Shown here: positions 47,301 to 55,257 of the stretch, piece by piece
How the letters are laid out: every line of letters begins with the position of its first letter
Position numbering within the stretch: position 1 is the first letter of the stretch
Assembly (NCBI RefSeq): GCF_900113865.1
Contig: NZ_FOQY01000003.1
Coordinates: forward strand, 310,001-374,000
Source of the DNA: Streptosporangium canum
GTDB lineage: Bacteria > Actinomycetota > Actinomycetes > Streptosporangiales > Streptosporangiaceae
Reading direction: 5' to 3'
DNA: 64,000 nt
The notes under the pieces: model-generated
What the model was told of the DNA's origin: nothing
The model's database searches: none
What the model saw: the letters and a program-made list of their open reading frames with translations, nothing else
Translations under genes and position numbers: made by a program

Positions 47301-49496
47301 GTGGCGGAGGCCCGTTACGACGAGGGCTACGAGCGGGGCGTCCACGACCACGACGCCGCCGCGATCCTCGACGCCCTGCTCCGCCTGCACGCGGGCGCGG
47401 GACTGCTGCGCTATCCCCCGGCGGCGAGGGCCGCGGCCCAGCTCTTCTGGGCCTTCGGCGTGGACGAGGCCGCCCGCCGGACGTGGACCACCCGGGCGGT
47501 CTCCCTCGCGCGGGCGCGGGCCCTGTTCGGCCGGGTCGACGCGGTGGCCGAGACCCGCGCCGCCCTCGGCTCCGCGATCGCGGCCTTCATGCGCGGCCTG
47601 GAGGGCGGGGCGCCGGGCACGGCCCCCGGGAACGGCTGGCCGGACCGCGCGCCCGCCTCCGCGGAGACCGCGGAGGCGGGCAGGCGGCACGACGGGGCCG
47701 GGCAGGACGACGAGGACGTCTCCGGGCTCGCCGGGGAGTATCTCTTCGAGGAGCTGGCGGGCAGGCCGTCCGGGTTCGTGACGAGCGCGGGGGCGCGGTC
47801 GCTGCTGGAGCGGTTCGACCGGGCGCTGGGGGCCTCGCGTGGGAAGCTCGACGACGACCTGCGGGCGCTCGGGGACGACCTCCCCGAGCGGTACCGGCTG
47901 GCCGAGGCGTGGCTGGGGGCGTTCGAGCCGTCGGCCGAGCTGCCGGAGGCGGTGGCCGTACGGCTGTGCGAGGTGCCCCGGCACGACTCCTCCGCCGCCC
48001 TGACCGCCACGGTCGAGGGCCTGCTCGGCACGCACCCGCGGATCGTCGAGCGCGGGCTCGCCCTGCGCCTGGACGAGTTCCTCGGCCGGACCCGGCGCTT
48101 CCGCGAGCACCGCGTCCCCGCCTACCGGGCCTACCAGCGGCGGCGCAACGAGCTGGTCGCCGCGGAGCGCGAACGCCTGCGCCTGGAGGAGTACCGGCCG
48201 AAGGTGATGAGCGCCTTCGTCCGCAACCAGCTCCTCGACGAGGTCTACCTCCCGCTCATCGGCGACAACCTGGCCAAGCAGATCGGCGCGGCCGGCGACG
48301 CCAGGCGGACCGACCAGATGGGCATGCTGCTGCTCATCTCGCCGCCCGGCTACGGCAAGACCACCCTCATGGAGTACGTGGCCAGCCGGCTCGGCCTGAT
48401 CTTCGTGAAGGTCGACGGCCCCGCCCTGGGGCACCTGGTCACCTCGCTGGACCCGGCGCAGGCGCCCGACGCGACGTCGCGCCAGGAGGTCGAGAAGATC
48501 TCCTTCGCCCTGGAGATGGGCAACAACGTGCTGCTCTATCTCGACGACATCCAGCACACCTCTCCCGAGCTGCTGCAGAGGTTCATCTCGCTGTGCGACG
48601 GCCAGCGGCGGATGCAGGGCGTCTGGGAGGGCGAGACCCGGACCTACGACCTGCGCGGCAAGCGCTTCGCGGTCTGCATGGCGGGCAACCCGTACACCGA
48701 GTCCGGTGGGCGGTTCCGCATCCCCGACATGCTCGCCAACCGCGCCGACGTGTGGAACCTCGGCGAGGTGCTGTCCGGCAGGGAGGAGCTGTTCGCGCTG
48801 AGCTACATCGACAACGCGCTCACCTCCAACCCCGTCCTGGCCCCCCTGTCCACCCGCGACCGGGGCGACATCCGCCTCCTGGTACGGCTGGCGCAGGGCG
48901 ACCCGGCCGTCCGCGCCGACCAGCTCTCCCACCCCTACTCCTCGGTGGAGCTCGGCCAGGTCCTCACGGTCCTGCGCGGGCTGCTCCGCCTCCAGCGGGT
49001 GGTGCTGGCCGGCAACCGGGCCTACATCGCCTCGGCGGCCCAGGCCGACGCGTCCAGGACCGAGCCGCCGTTCCAGCTCCAGGGGTCCTACCGGAACATG
49101 AACAAGCTCGCCGCCAGGGTCGTCCCGGTCATGAACGACGCCGAGCTGGAGGCCGTGATCGACGACCACTACCTCGGCGAGGCCCAGACCCTCACCTCCG
49201 GCGCCGAGGCCAACCTGCTCAAGCTGGCCGAGCTGCGGGGCACCATGACGGCCGCGCAGGCCGCGCGGTGGGCCGAGGTGAAGGCCGCCTACCTGCGCGA
49301 ACGGGCTCTCGGTGGCGCCGGGGACGACCCGGTGACCAGGGCGGTCGGCGCGGTCGGCCTGCTGGCCGACCGGGTGAGCACGGCCATCGAGCAGGCCGCC
49401 GACCGCCTGTCCCCCGAGCACGACCCCGGCGGCGCCGACCGCTGTCCCCCGGGCCGTGACCCCGGCGGCGCCGACCGCCTGCCGCCCGAGCCGTGA
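44331..49496 (+). CDS. Giant AAA ATPase with DUF3686-type N-terminal region
   Basis: The protein has 1721 residues from the overlapping GTG (an ATG at 44343 is an alternative). Residues about 60-520 match the DUF3686 region of proteins annotated as ATPases involved in DNA repair (RLEVFGGAELRLIGTERIRTE, LFGYNVFMGL, TVEDVFSMH). A helical middle follows. Near residue 1338 is Walker A SPPGYGKTTLMEYV, then LYLDDIQHTS (Walker B), and MAGNPYTESGGRF as sensor. The C-terminus ends in a tandem DPGGADR repeat crossing the stop. Function is unproven; coupling to a flotillin and YqiJ-like protein suggests a membrane-associated remodelling machine rather than soluble DNA repair. Confidence 0.92.
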   Translation: MTPPMTEVVTETPDGHAGLDAGTYEVLRARLAEQAAELARQAGALNTRRLEVFGGAELRLIGTERIRTENNCVPRDIVALGGVAGPPGGADGGPGRRQGLILFGYNVFMGLKPETTVEDVFSMHTFVRGATGAQGGPDGDAFRFDPAPLLRHPQFERDFAELYRYYRETRLLRLRRTEGKMLAVFQTGPQDTRVLRWQVGADGALTYIDDRGERDHTFPPSHDFEWTPATRDDHVLGRHPHISIQGEVFVETVGGDLTIKIENNTESGEGVYREPVAEPLQSLADADVQHARVGPLILLRVRPYNETEWRHLVFNTRTKGVVRLDGIGQACRRLPEDQGIIFPGGYHLSTGAGKTFDTDVSGLEFERVIRSANGEDVLYVFHARTGGRSLLLPYNVIRKQVSTPLSCHGYSLFDDGTLIVFRATSDEPSRVHPMQVWQTPYMSDLYAAAQPVGTGPLERIGNAELVRGISDCLSVARMVEEMAPSAPVFEALIAACARAFDHYHWLGEHGLRGPLADVRATAGQVLEEFENVQSLTEQAATALEAAAGEIASLVRRARAQAPRSAQGWITHLAELRRAQGRLVTLRELRHVDTGRIDGLAAELEAELGATAQRAAGFLRGEDAFAGYHAEVERLVSDAGAIATVAEAGPVGDRLTGQAQGLEVVIEVVGTLDIADATVRTAILERIGEVLGGVNRARATLEARRGELLASEGRAAFAAEFALLGQAITGALAMSGTPERCDEQLGRLMLQMEGLESRFAEFDDFLARLAAKREDVYEAFSSRRQALLDERARRADRLAGSADRILAGVRRRVAGLGSLDEVNTYFGSDPMVVKLRGVAGELRELGDQVRAEELEGRIKSARQEAGRALLDRLDLYADGGETIRLGRHRFAVNTQAPDLTLVPHGGRMAFAVTGTDYRSPVRDETFAETRPFWDQLLVSETAEVYRGEHLAASILAGAEAGTLRAGDSAVSLDALHEAAVAEGGLLRIVRQVAEARYDEGYERGVHDHDAAAILDALLRLHAGAGLLRYPPAARAAAQLFWAFGVDEAARRTWTTRAVSLARARALFGRVDAVAETRAALGSAIAAFMRGLEGGAPGTAPGNGWPDRAPASAETAEAGRRHDGAGQDDEDVSGLAGEYLFEELAGRPSGFVTSAGARSLLERFDRALGASRGKLDDDLRALGDDLPERYRLAEAWLGAFEPSAELPEAVAVRLCEVPRHDSSAALTATVEGLLGTHPRIVERGLALRLDEFLGRTRRFREHRVPAYRAYQRRRNELVAAERERLRLEEYRPKVMSAFVRNQLLDEVYLPLIGDNLAKQIGAAGDARRTDQMGMLLLISPPGYGKTTLMEYVASRLGLIFVKVDGPALGHLVTSLDPAQAPDATSRQEVEKISFALEMGNNVLLYLDDIQHTSPELLQRFISLCDGQRRMQGVWEGETRTYDLRGKRFAVCMAGNPYTESGGRFRIPDMLANRADVWNLGEVLSGREELFALSYIDNALTSNPVLAPLSTRDRGDIRLLVRLAQGDPAVRADQLSHPYSSVELGQVLTVLRGLLRLQRVVLAGNRAYIASAAQADASRTEPPFQLQGSYRNMNKLAARVVPVMNDAELEAVIDDHYLGEAQTLTSGAEANLLKLAELRGTMTAAQAARWAEVKAAYLRERALGGAGDDPVTRAVGAVGLLADRVSTAIEQAADRLSPEHDPGGADRCPPGRDPGGADRLPPEP

Positions 49497-49514
49497 CCCC
49501 GGCGGCGCGGACCG
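49422..49514. repeat. Tandem repeat across the stop codon of the giant ATPase gene
   Basis: GACCCCGGCGGCGC begins at 49422, 49458 and 49495 (periods 36 and 37). The first two copies encode DPGGADR; the third begins inside the TGA stop (49494-49496) and lies outside the reading frame. Confidence 0.85.
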
Positions 49515-49603
49515 GCCCTTGTTTCGAGAAGCCCGAGGCCTCCGACTACTCTGTTGCCGCCCGGTGTACCAGTACGAGATCGCGCGAGAGCAGGGAAAAC
49601 ACA

Positions 49604-50434
49604 GTGAAGCTTCTCCACTCCGGGAAGGTCCGTGACGTATACGAGGACCGGGGGGACATCATCCTCGTGGCCTCCGACCGCGTGTCGGTCTACGACGTGA
49701 TCCTGCCCACGCCCATCCCCGACAAGGGGAAGATCCTCACCCAGCTCTCCCTGTGGTGGTTCGAGCAGCTCGCCGACATCGTGCCCAACCACGTCATCTC
49801 CGCCACCGACGTGCCGGCCGAGTTCGAGGGCCGCGCCGTACGGTGCCGGAAGCTGAAGATGGTGCAGGTGGAGTGCGTCGCACGCGGCTACCTGACCGGC
49901 AGCGGGCTGAAGGACTACCAGGCGCGGGGGGCGGTCTCGGGCGTCCCGCTGCCGCCCGGCCTGGTGGACGGCTCCAGGCTCCCCGAGCCGATCTTCACTC
50001 CGAGCACCAAGGCTCCGCTCGGGCAGCACGACGAACCCATCACCTTCGACGACGTGGTCGCCCAGGAGGGCGCGGAGGTCGCCGAGGAACTGCGCCGGAT
50101 CACGCTCGCGGTCTACGGGCACGGCGCGGAGCTGGCGCGCGAGCGGGGCGTCATCATCGCCGACACGAAGATCGAGCTGGGCTGGGCCGCCGACGGCACG
50201 CTCGTGCTCGGTGACGAGGTGCTGACCTCGGACTCCTCGCGGTTCTGGCCCGCCGACCAGTGGGAGCCCGGCCACGCGCAGTTCTCGTTCGACAAGCAGT
50301 TCGTCCGCGACTGGGCGACCGGCACCGGCTGGGACAAGAAGGAGCCCGCGCCGGAGGTGCCCGCCGAGATCGTGGAGATCACCCGGGCCCGCTACATCGA
50401 GGCGTACGAGCGCGTCACCGGCAAGTCCTGGTGA
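49604..50434 (+). CDS. purC: Phosphoribosylaminoimidazole-succinocarboxamide synthase
   Basis: PurC ligates aspartate to CAIR in purine synthesis. The protein has 276 residues from the GTG at 49604 (VKLLHSGKVRDVYED), which fits the family start better than the upstream open frame. It has the motifs SGKVRDVYE, ASDRVSVYD, VARGYLTGSG, FTPSTKAPLGQHD and LADTK-like IIADTKIELG, and the closing SFDKQFVRDWATGTGWDK. It is the short form typical of actinobacteria. No other pur gene is adjacent in the window. A hairpin follows one base after the stop. Confidence 0.96.
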   Translation: MKLLHSGKVRDVYEDRGDIILVASDRVSVYDVILPTPIPDKGKILTQLSLWWFEQLADIVPNHVISATDVPAEFEGRAVRCRKLKMVQVECVARGYLTGSGLKDYQARGAVSGVPLPPGLVDGSRLPEPIFTPSTKAPLGQHDEPITFDDVVAQEGAEVAEELRRITLAVYGHGAELARERGVIIADTKIELGWAADGTLVLGDEVLTSDSSRFWPADQWEPGHAQFSFDKQFVRDWATGTGWDKKEPAPEVPAEIVEITRARYIEAYERVTGKSW

Positions 50435-50463
50435 GCCGGTGCCCGCGGTCCGCGGGCACCGGC
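50435..50463 (+). terminator. Terminator of purC
   Basis: Arms GCCGGTGCCCGCGG (50435-50448) and CCGCGGGCACCGGC (50450-50463) pair over 14 bp in principle, with the loop formed by opening the inner pairs. Confidence 0.7.
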
Positions 50464-50470
50464 CCCGCGC

Positions 50471-50606
50471 GGCGGTGACGGGCGCCGGGCGCCGGCTTCC
50501 TCTCGACCGCGGCGGTGACGGGCGCCGGGCGCCGGCTTCCTCTCGACCGCGGCGGTGACGGGCGCCGGGCGTCAGGGCGTCAGCTTCCTCTCGACCGCGG
50601 CGCCCA
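50471..50606. repeat. 40-bp tandem repeats duplicating the end of the PP2C gene
   Basis: Units at 50471-50510 and 50511-50550 are identical (40 bases). A third, longer variant from 50551 contains the TGA stop (50572-50574, minus strand) and last codons (AVERKLTP) of the PP2C gene. The downstream copies repeat the CGCGGTCGAGAGGAAGC segment of the coding end. Confidence 0.85.
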
Positions 50607-51369
50607 CGACGTAGCGATCGGCGGAGACGGCGTGGGCCCCGAAGTCGGCCACGATGCAGGTGATGTTGTCGGGGCCGCCGCCCCGGTTGGCCAGGTCGAT
50701 GAGCCACCGGGCGGCCTCGTCGGGGTCGGCGATCTCGGTCAGCGTGTTGAACAGCGTCTCCGGGCCCACCACGCCGGTCAGGCCGTCGGAGCAGAGGAGG
50801 TAGCGGTCGTCCGGCTGGGCCTCGCGCAGGGACAGGTCGAGCTCGCCGTCCCCGGTGCCCTCCAGGACCCGCAGCACCATGGAACGGCGCGGGTGCTCGG
50901 CGGCCTGCTCCAGGGTGATCCGGCCCTCGTCCACCAGCGACTGGACCAGGGTGTGGTCGTGGGTGATCTGGTAGAGGGCGCCGTCGCGCAGCATGTAGGC
51001 GCGGGAGTCGCCGACGTGGGCGAGGGCGAAGGTGGCGCCGTCCCAGAGCATCGCGGTCAGGGTGGTGCCCATCCCACGCAGCGTGGGATCGTGCTCGCTC
51101 ATGTCGTGCAGCGTGTGGTTGACGTCCCTCGCCGCGTTCTTCAGGGTGGCAACCAGGTCGACACCGCTCTCCGGAAGACTCTCGTCCAGCCTCACCATGG
51201 CTGTCACGGCGAGTGAGCTGGCGACCTCTCCACCCGCGTGACCGCCCATGCCGTCGGCTACGGCGAGCAGCCGCGCGCTCGCGTAGCCCGAGTCCTCGTT
51301 CGCCTCACGGCGGACGCCTACGTCGGAGCGGGCCGCGTAGCGCAGTGCCAATCCTTCGTTCAGTGCCAT
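50572..51369 (-). CDS. PP2C-family Ser/Thr protein phosphatase, second copy
   Basis: The protein has 265 residues from the ATG at 51369 (MALNEGLALRYAARSDVGVR), 13 codons inside the longest frame, by alignment with the copy at 38.5 kb. Metal-site motifs REANEDSGYAS, LAVADGMGGHAGG, LAHVGDSRAYMLRDG, LLCSDGLTGVV and GGGPDNITCIVADFG are all present. It is soluble. It is divergent from the methyltransferase-kinase operon, sharing an 84-base upstream region, so it may oppose that kinase. Its 3' end is duplicated in tandem. Confidence 0.95.
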   Translation of the reverse strand: MALNEGLALRYAARSDVGVRREANEDSGYASARLLAVADGMGGHAGGEVASSLAVTAMVRLDESLPESGVDLVATLKNAARDVNHTLHDMSEHDPTLRGMGTTLTAMLWDGATFALAHVGDSRAYMLRDGALYQITHDHTLVQSLVDEGRITLEQAAEHPRRSMVLRVLEGTGDGELDLSLREAQPDDRYLLCSDGLTGVVGPETLFNTLTEIADPDEAARWLIDLANRGGGPDNITCIVADFGAHAVSADRYVVGAAVERKLTP

Positions 51370-51416
51370 GAAGGCAGTAAAGCATTGGTTGAAGCACTTC
51401 ACAAGCAAACATGTTG

Positions 51417-51445
51417 TAGACCGTTAAGGCACAGTCAACTACTGT
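51417..51445 (+). promoter_or_regulatory. Candidate leaderless promoter of the methyltransferase operon
   Basis: TAGACC (51417-51422), 17 bases, TACTGT (51440-51445); the ATG follows eight bases later at 51454 and has no upstream ribosome site. The divergent PP2C promoter must lie in the same 84 bases. Confidence 0.45.
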
Positions 51446-51453
51446 GGCCCAGT

Positions 51454-53364
51454 ATGGAGGAGAGCCAGGACATCACGGTGAACGCCGGCGACATCGCCCG
51501 GCTCGCCTCCGTCGGCCGGGCCGCGGTGAGCAACTGGCGCCGCCGCCACGACGACTTCCCCCAGCCGGTGGGCGGTACGGCCTCCAGCCCTCTGTTCTCC
51601 CTGCCCGAGATCGCCGCGTGGTTGCGCCGCAACGGCAAGTCTTTTGAGGTCTCGCTCGGCGACCTGGTCTGGCAGCGGCTGCGGACCTCGGTCGACGACC
51701 TGCGACTGGGTGATCTCGTGGCCAGGGTCGGCGCGTTCCTGCTGTTCCTGAGCCGGGAGCCGGAGGCGTGGCGGGAGCACGGCACGCGCTCCCTCGACGG
51801 CCTGGCCGCCGCGACGGACGACCTTCCGGGCTCCCCCGACCTGCGGCTGGACGACCTCGCGCTCGTCGGGCTGGTGGCCGAGCTGGCCGCCGAGCGCGGG
51901 CCGCTGGACACCTTCGAGTTCCTCTGCGAGCGCTACGTCGAGGCCCACTCCCGCCAGCTGTCTGTCACCCGCGACGACGTGGCCGCGCTCATGGCCCGCC
52001 TGACCGGCCCGGACCGGGGGCGCGGCAAGGGCATCGTCCTCGACCCGGCCTGCGGCGTCGGGACCCTCCTCCTGCACGCCGGCGCCTCGCTCGGCCAGGA
52101 AATCAACGAGACGAACGCGCTGCTCACCGCCGTGCGGGTGCTGTTACGCGGGGCCACGGCGCGGATCGTCGCCGGTGACTCGCTGCGCGAGGACGGCCTG
52201 GCCGGGGAGCTCGCCGACGCCGTGGTCTGCGATCCGCCGTTCAACGAGCGCGCCTGGGGCTACGAGGAGCTGACCGGCGACCCCCGCTGGGAGTACGGCC
52301 TGCCGCCCCGCGGGGAGTCCGAGCTCGCCTGGGTGCAGCACTGCCTGGCCCACGTGCGGCCGGGCGGCCTGGTGGCGATCCTGATGCCGGCCGCGGCGGC
52401 CGGCCGCCGCCCCGGCAAGCGGATCCGGGGCAACCTGCTGCGCACCGGGGCGCTGCGGGCCGTGGTGACGCTCGGACCGGGCGGCCCCGACCTGTGGATG
52501 CTGCGCCGTCCCGACGGCGGGCGGCCGCCGTCCCAGCTCCTGATGGTGGACGCGACCGAGGACCTGTCGATCGTGGAGCCGGCCTGGCGCACCTACATGG
52601 GAAACCCGGAGGCCGAGCTGTCCGGCGACAGCCGTACCGTGCGGATCATCGACCTGCTCGACGACGAGGTGGACCTCAGCCCGGCCCGGCACCGCCCGCA
52701 GCAGGGCGGCCCCGACTTCCTGCGCGACTTCACCGACGCGCTGGACCGCTTCCGCGACACCTCCGCCACGCTGTCGGAGGCGCCCCCCGCCCTCGAGCTG
52801 CTCGCCGAACGGCAGGACCTGCCGACCACCACCGTCGGCGAGCTGGCCAAGGCGGGCCTGATCACCATCCTGCAGGCCCCGTCCAAGATGGCGGCCGAGG
52901 AGGGCCCGCTCCCGGTCCTGACCGCCGACGACACCGCCATGGGCACACCCCCTTCCGGAAGGACCACCCTCGACCCCGCGCTGGTCATGGTCAGGCCCGG
53001 TGACATCGTGACCACCGCCCTGGGCGTGGTCCGGGTGCTCACCCGGGGCGGCGCGGCGCTCGGCCCGCAGCTCACCCTCTACCGCGTGGACCCGCAGCGG
53101 CTCGATCCCGGCTTCCTGGCCGGGTTCCTCCGCTCCGCCGACGCGGCCCGCGTCCATCCCAGCTCCAGCCGCCTCGACGTGCGGCGGGCGCGGGTGCCGA
53201 TGCTGCCCCTGTCCGACCAGCAGCGGTACGGCACGGCCTTCCGCGAGCTGTTCACGCTGGAAGACCGGGTGCGTGAGACGACCGCGCTGGGGGAAACCCT
53301 GATCCGGCTAGGCTTTGACGGACTGGTCGACGGCCACCTCCGGCCGTGCGACCAAGGGGTGTGA
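51454..53364 (+). CDS. Orphan N6-adenine-type DNA methyltransferase with N-terminal HTH and HsdS-like tail
   Basis: The protein has 636 residues from the ATG at 51454; the longer frame overlaps the PP2C gene antisense. Residues 1-55 are a helix-turn-helix (VNAGDIARLASVGRAAVSNWRRRH). Residues about 120-400 are an HsdM/N6 MTase domain with the SAM motif DPACGVG (Asp197) and the catalytic motif DPPF (Asp260) instead of NPPF/NPPY. Residues about 480-620 resemble a target-recognition domain end (MVRPGDIVTTALGVVRVL, then FLRSADAARVH). No restriction subunit is near. A Ser/Thr kinase follows 27 bases downstream in the same operon. Confidence 0.85.
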   Translation: MEESQDITVNAGDIARLASVGRAAVSNWRRRHDDFPQPVGGTASSPLFSLPEIAAWLRRNGKSFEVSLGDLVWQRLRTSVDDLRLGDLVARVGAFLLFLSREPEAWREHGTRSLDGLAAATDDLPGSPDLRLDDLALVGLVAELAAERGPLDTFEFLCERYVEAHSRQLSVTRDDVAALMARLTGPDRGRGKGIVLDPACGVGTLLLHAGASLGQEINETNALLTAVRVLLRGATARIVAGDSLREDGLAGELADAVVCDPPFNERAWGYEELTGDPRWEYGLPPRGESELAWVQHCLAHVRPGGLVAILMPAAAAGRRPGKRIRGNLLRTGALRAVVTLGPGGPDLWMLRRPDGGRPPSQLLMVDATEDLSIVEPAWRTYMGNPEAELSGDSRTVRIIDLLDDEVDLSPARHRPQQGGPDFLRDFTDALDRFRDTSATLSEAPPALELLAERQDLPTTTVGELAKAGLITILQAPSKMAAEEGPLPVLTADDTAMGTPPSGRTTLDPALVMVRPGDIVTTALGVVRVLTRGGAALGPQLTLYRVDPQRLDPGFLAGFLRSADAARVHPSSSRLDVRRARVPMLPLSDQQRYGTAFRELFTLEDRVRETTALGETLIRLGFDGLVDGHLRPCDQGV

Positions 53365-53391
53365 CCCCCGCAACGTCCATGGGAGGGCCGG

Positions 53392-54285
53392 ATGGTCATC
53401 GGCGACCGGTACGTACTCGACGACCTCCCTCTCGCCCAGGGCGGCATGGGCGCCGTCTACAGCGGCCATGACAAGCACCTCGACCGCAAGGTGGCCGTCA
53501 AGTTCCTGCGCTTCCTCACCGGCCCCGACGAGGAGCTGAACCGGCGTTTCCTCCGCGAGGCGCGCATCCTGGCGAAGCTGGAGCACCCCGGCGCGCCGGT
53601 CCTCTACGATTTCGGCACCTTCGACCAGCGCCTCTTCCAGGTGATGCAGTTCATCGAGGGCGTCACCGTGGCCGACCTGGTCAGCGAGCACGGCCCGCTC
53701 CCGGTCCCCTGGGCCGCCGCGATCGCCGCCCAGGCCTGTGCCGTGCTGTCGGCCGCCCACGCGCTGTCCATCTACCACCGCGATCTCAAGCCGACCAACC
53801 TGATGCTCTGCCCCGACGGCAGCGTCAAGGTCCTGGACTTCGGCCTCGCCGTGCTCAGCGAGGCCGACTCCACCCGTTTCACCCGGGTCGGCCAGATCCT
53901 CGGCACCCCCGCCTACATGGCGCCCGAACAGATCCAGCGCGGCCTCGCCGGCCCCCGCAGCGACCTCTACGCCCTCGGCTGCGTGATCCACGAGATGCTG
54001 ACGGGCAGGCAGCTCTTCACCGGTCCCACCGAATACGCCGTGTACGAACGCCAGGTGAAGGAACGGCCGCCCGCCGTCCCCGGCGTCCCCGGGGAGCTGA
54101 ACCGGCTGATCGAGGACCTGCTGGAGAAGGACCCCGACCGGCGTCCCGGCGGGGCCGACGCCCTCTACGAACGCCTGCAGCCCTTCGCCGTGGACCTGCC
54201 GATGCTCCCCGGCTTCCTCAACCCGCCGTCGGACCCCAGCCCCGGCCGGATGTACGCCCGGATGGTCGGCCGCGTCCTCGCCTGA
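53392..54285 (+). CDS. Soluble Ser/Thr protein kinase
   Basis: The protein has 297 residues, only a kinase domain. It has LAQGGMGAVYSGHD (Gly loop), Lys37 (VAVKFL), HRDLKPTNLML with Asp131, DFG with Asp149, GTPAYMAPEQ and GCVIHEMLTGRQLF. It lacks the transmembrane helix and PASTA repeats of PknB-type kinases. GGGAGGG provides a strong ribosome site. Co-transcription with the methyltransferase and the divergent PP2C suggest a phosphorylation loop acting on, or with, the methyltransferase, which is an inference only. Confidence 0.95.
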   Translation: MVIGDRYVLDDLPLAQGGMGAVYSGHDKHLDRKVAVKFLRFLTGPDEELNRRFLREARILAKLEHPGAPVLYDFGTFDQRLFQVMQFIEGVTVADLVSEHGPLPVPWAAAIAAQACAVLSAAHALSIYHRDLKPTNLMLCPDGSVKVLDFGLAVLSEADSTRFTRVGQILGTPAYMAPEQIQRGLAGPRSDLYALGCVIHEMLTGRQLFTGPTEYAVYERQVKERPPAVPGVPGELNRLIEDLLEKDPDRRPGGADALYERLQPFAVDLPMLPGFLNPPSDPSPGRMYARMVGRVLA

Positions 54286-54402
54286 GGGCCGCCCTCGCCC
54301 ACCACCCACGTAGGCGCGGCCGCCGCCGGCGCCGCGGCCGTTCATGATCTCAGGACCTTCCCCGGCTCCCCGCGCCGCGGCGGGCCGGGGAGAATGCGAT
54401 GC

Positions 54403-55212
54403 ATGGAAGGTCGATGGATGGAAGTGGCCGATCGGGTGCTGGTCCGGCGGTATGCCGAGCTGGACCTGTCGGTGGGGCTGGTCATGGGTGACGGCGGCTG
54501 CCTGGTGGTGGACACGCGGGGGGACGAGCGGCAGGGAGCCGAGCTCGCCGCGGAGGTGCGGCGGATCACCCGGGACCCCTGGACAGTGGTGATCACCCAC
54601 TCGCACTTCGACCACAGCTTCGGCACGCGGCCGTTCCTGGAGTGTCCCGTCTGGGCGCAGGAGGGCTGCCGGACCGACCTGGCCGAGGACGGGGCGAGGA
54701 CGAGGGACGCCTGGGCGCGGCGCTACCGGGAGGAGGGCCGCGCGGGCATCGCCGACGACATCGCCGGGACGGAGATCGTCCTGCCGGACCACCTGGTGAC
54801 CGACAGGGCGGAGCTGGCCGTCGGCGGGCGCGGCGTCGTCATGTCCTACTTCGGCCGCGGCCACTCCGGCAACGACCTCGTCGTCCACGTGCCGGACGCC
54901 GGCGTGGTGTTCGCCGGTGACCTGGTGGAGAACGGCGCGCCGCCGGCCTACGGCGACGCCTATCCGCTCGAATGGCCCGACGCCGTCGGCGGTCTGCTCG
55001 GGCTGGCCGGCGACGGCGTCGTGGTGGTGCCCGGCCACGGGGATCCGGTGGACCGCGGGTTCGTTGTCGCCCAGCGCGCCGAGATCGCCGCCGTCGCCGG
55101 GCTCTGCCGGGAGGTGGCCGCGGGCCGGATGAGCGTCCAGGAGGCCGTACGGCTGTCGCCCTATCCCGAGGACACCACCAGGACCGCCCTCCGGCGCCCG
55201 GCGGGAGACTGA
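54403..55212 (+). CDS. Metallo-beta-lactamase-fold hydrolase
   Basis: The protein has about 270 residues. The zinc motif HSHFDHSFG and later FAGDLVENG, and VVPGHGDPVDRGFV match the MBL superfamily in the glyoxalase II-like group. No signal peptide. The start is uncertain: ATG at 54394, 54403 or 54418 are all in frame; GGGGAG at 54387-54392 favours the second. It stands alone between the kinase and a convergent globin gene. The substrate is unknown. Confidence 0.88.
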   Translation: MEGRWMEVADRVLVRRYAELDLSVGLVMGDGGCLVVDTRGDERQGAELAAEVRRITRDPWTVVITHSHFDHSFGTRPFLECPVWAQEGCRTDLAEDGARTRDAWARRYREEGRAGIADDIAGTEIVLPDHLVTDRAELAVGGRGVVMSYFGRGHSGNDLVVHVPDAGVVFAGDLVENGAPPAYGDAYPLEWPDAVGGLLGLAGDGVVVVPGHGDPVDRGFVVAQRAEIAAVAGLCREVAAGRMSVQEAVRLSPYPEDTTRTALRRPAGD

Positions 55213-55257
55213 CCGCGTCCCCGTCCCACCGGGTCCGGGCGGAGCGGGGCGCGGCCT

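Noticed and set aside
42699..49421. Very long open frame (2240 codons) on the minus strand
   Set aside because: It is the antisense shadow of the flotillin and giant ATPase genes. It is low-complexity Gly/Leu/Val/Gln/Arg-rich without any domain, while the plus strand shows clear motifs.
50572..54285. Complete Pgl or BREX defence system
   Set aside because: Only a methyltransferase and a kinase are present; PglY/PglZ or BrxL-type genes are absent, and the kinase is much shorter than PglW.
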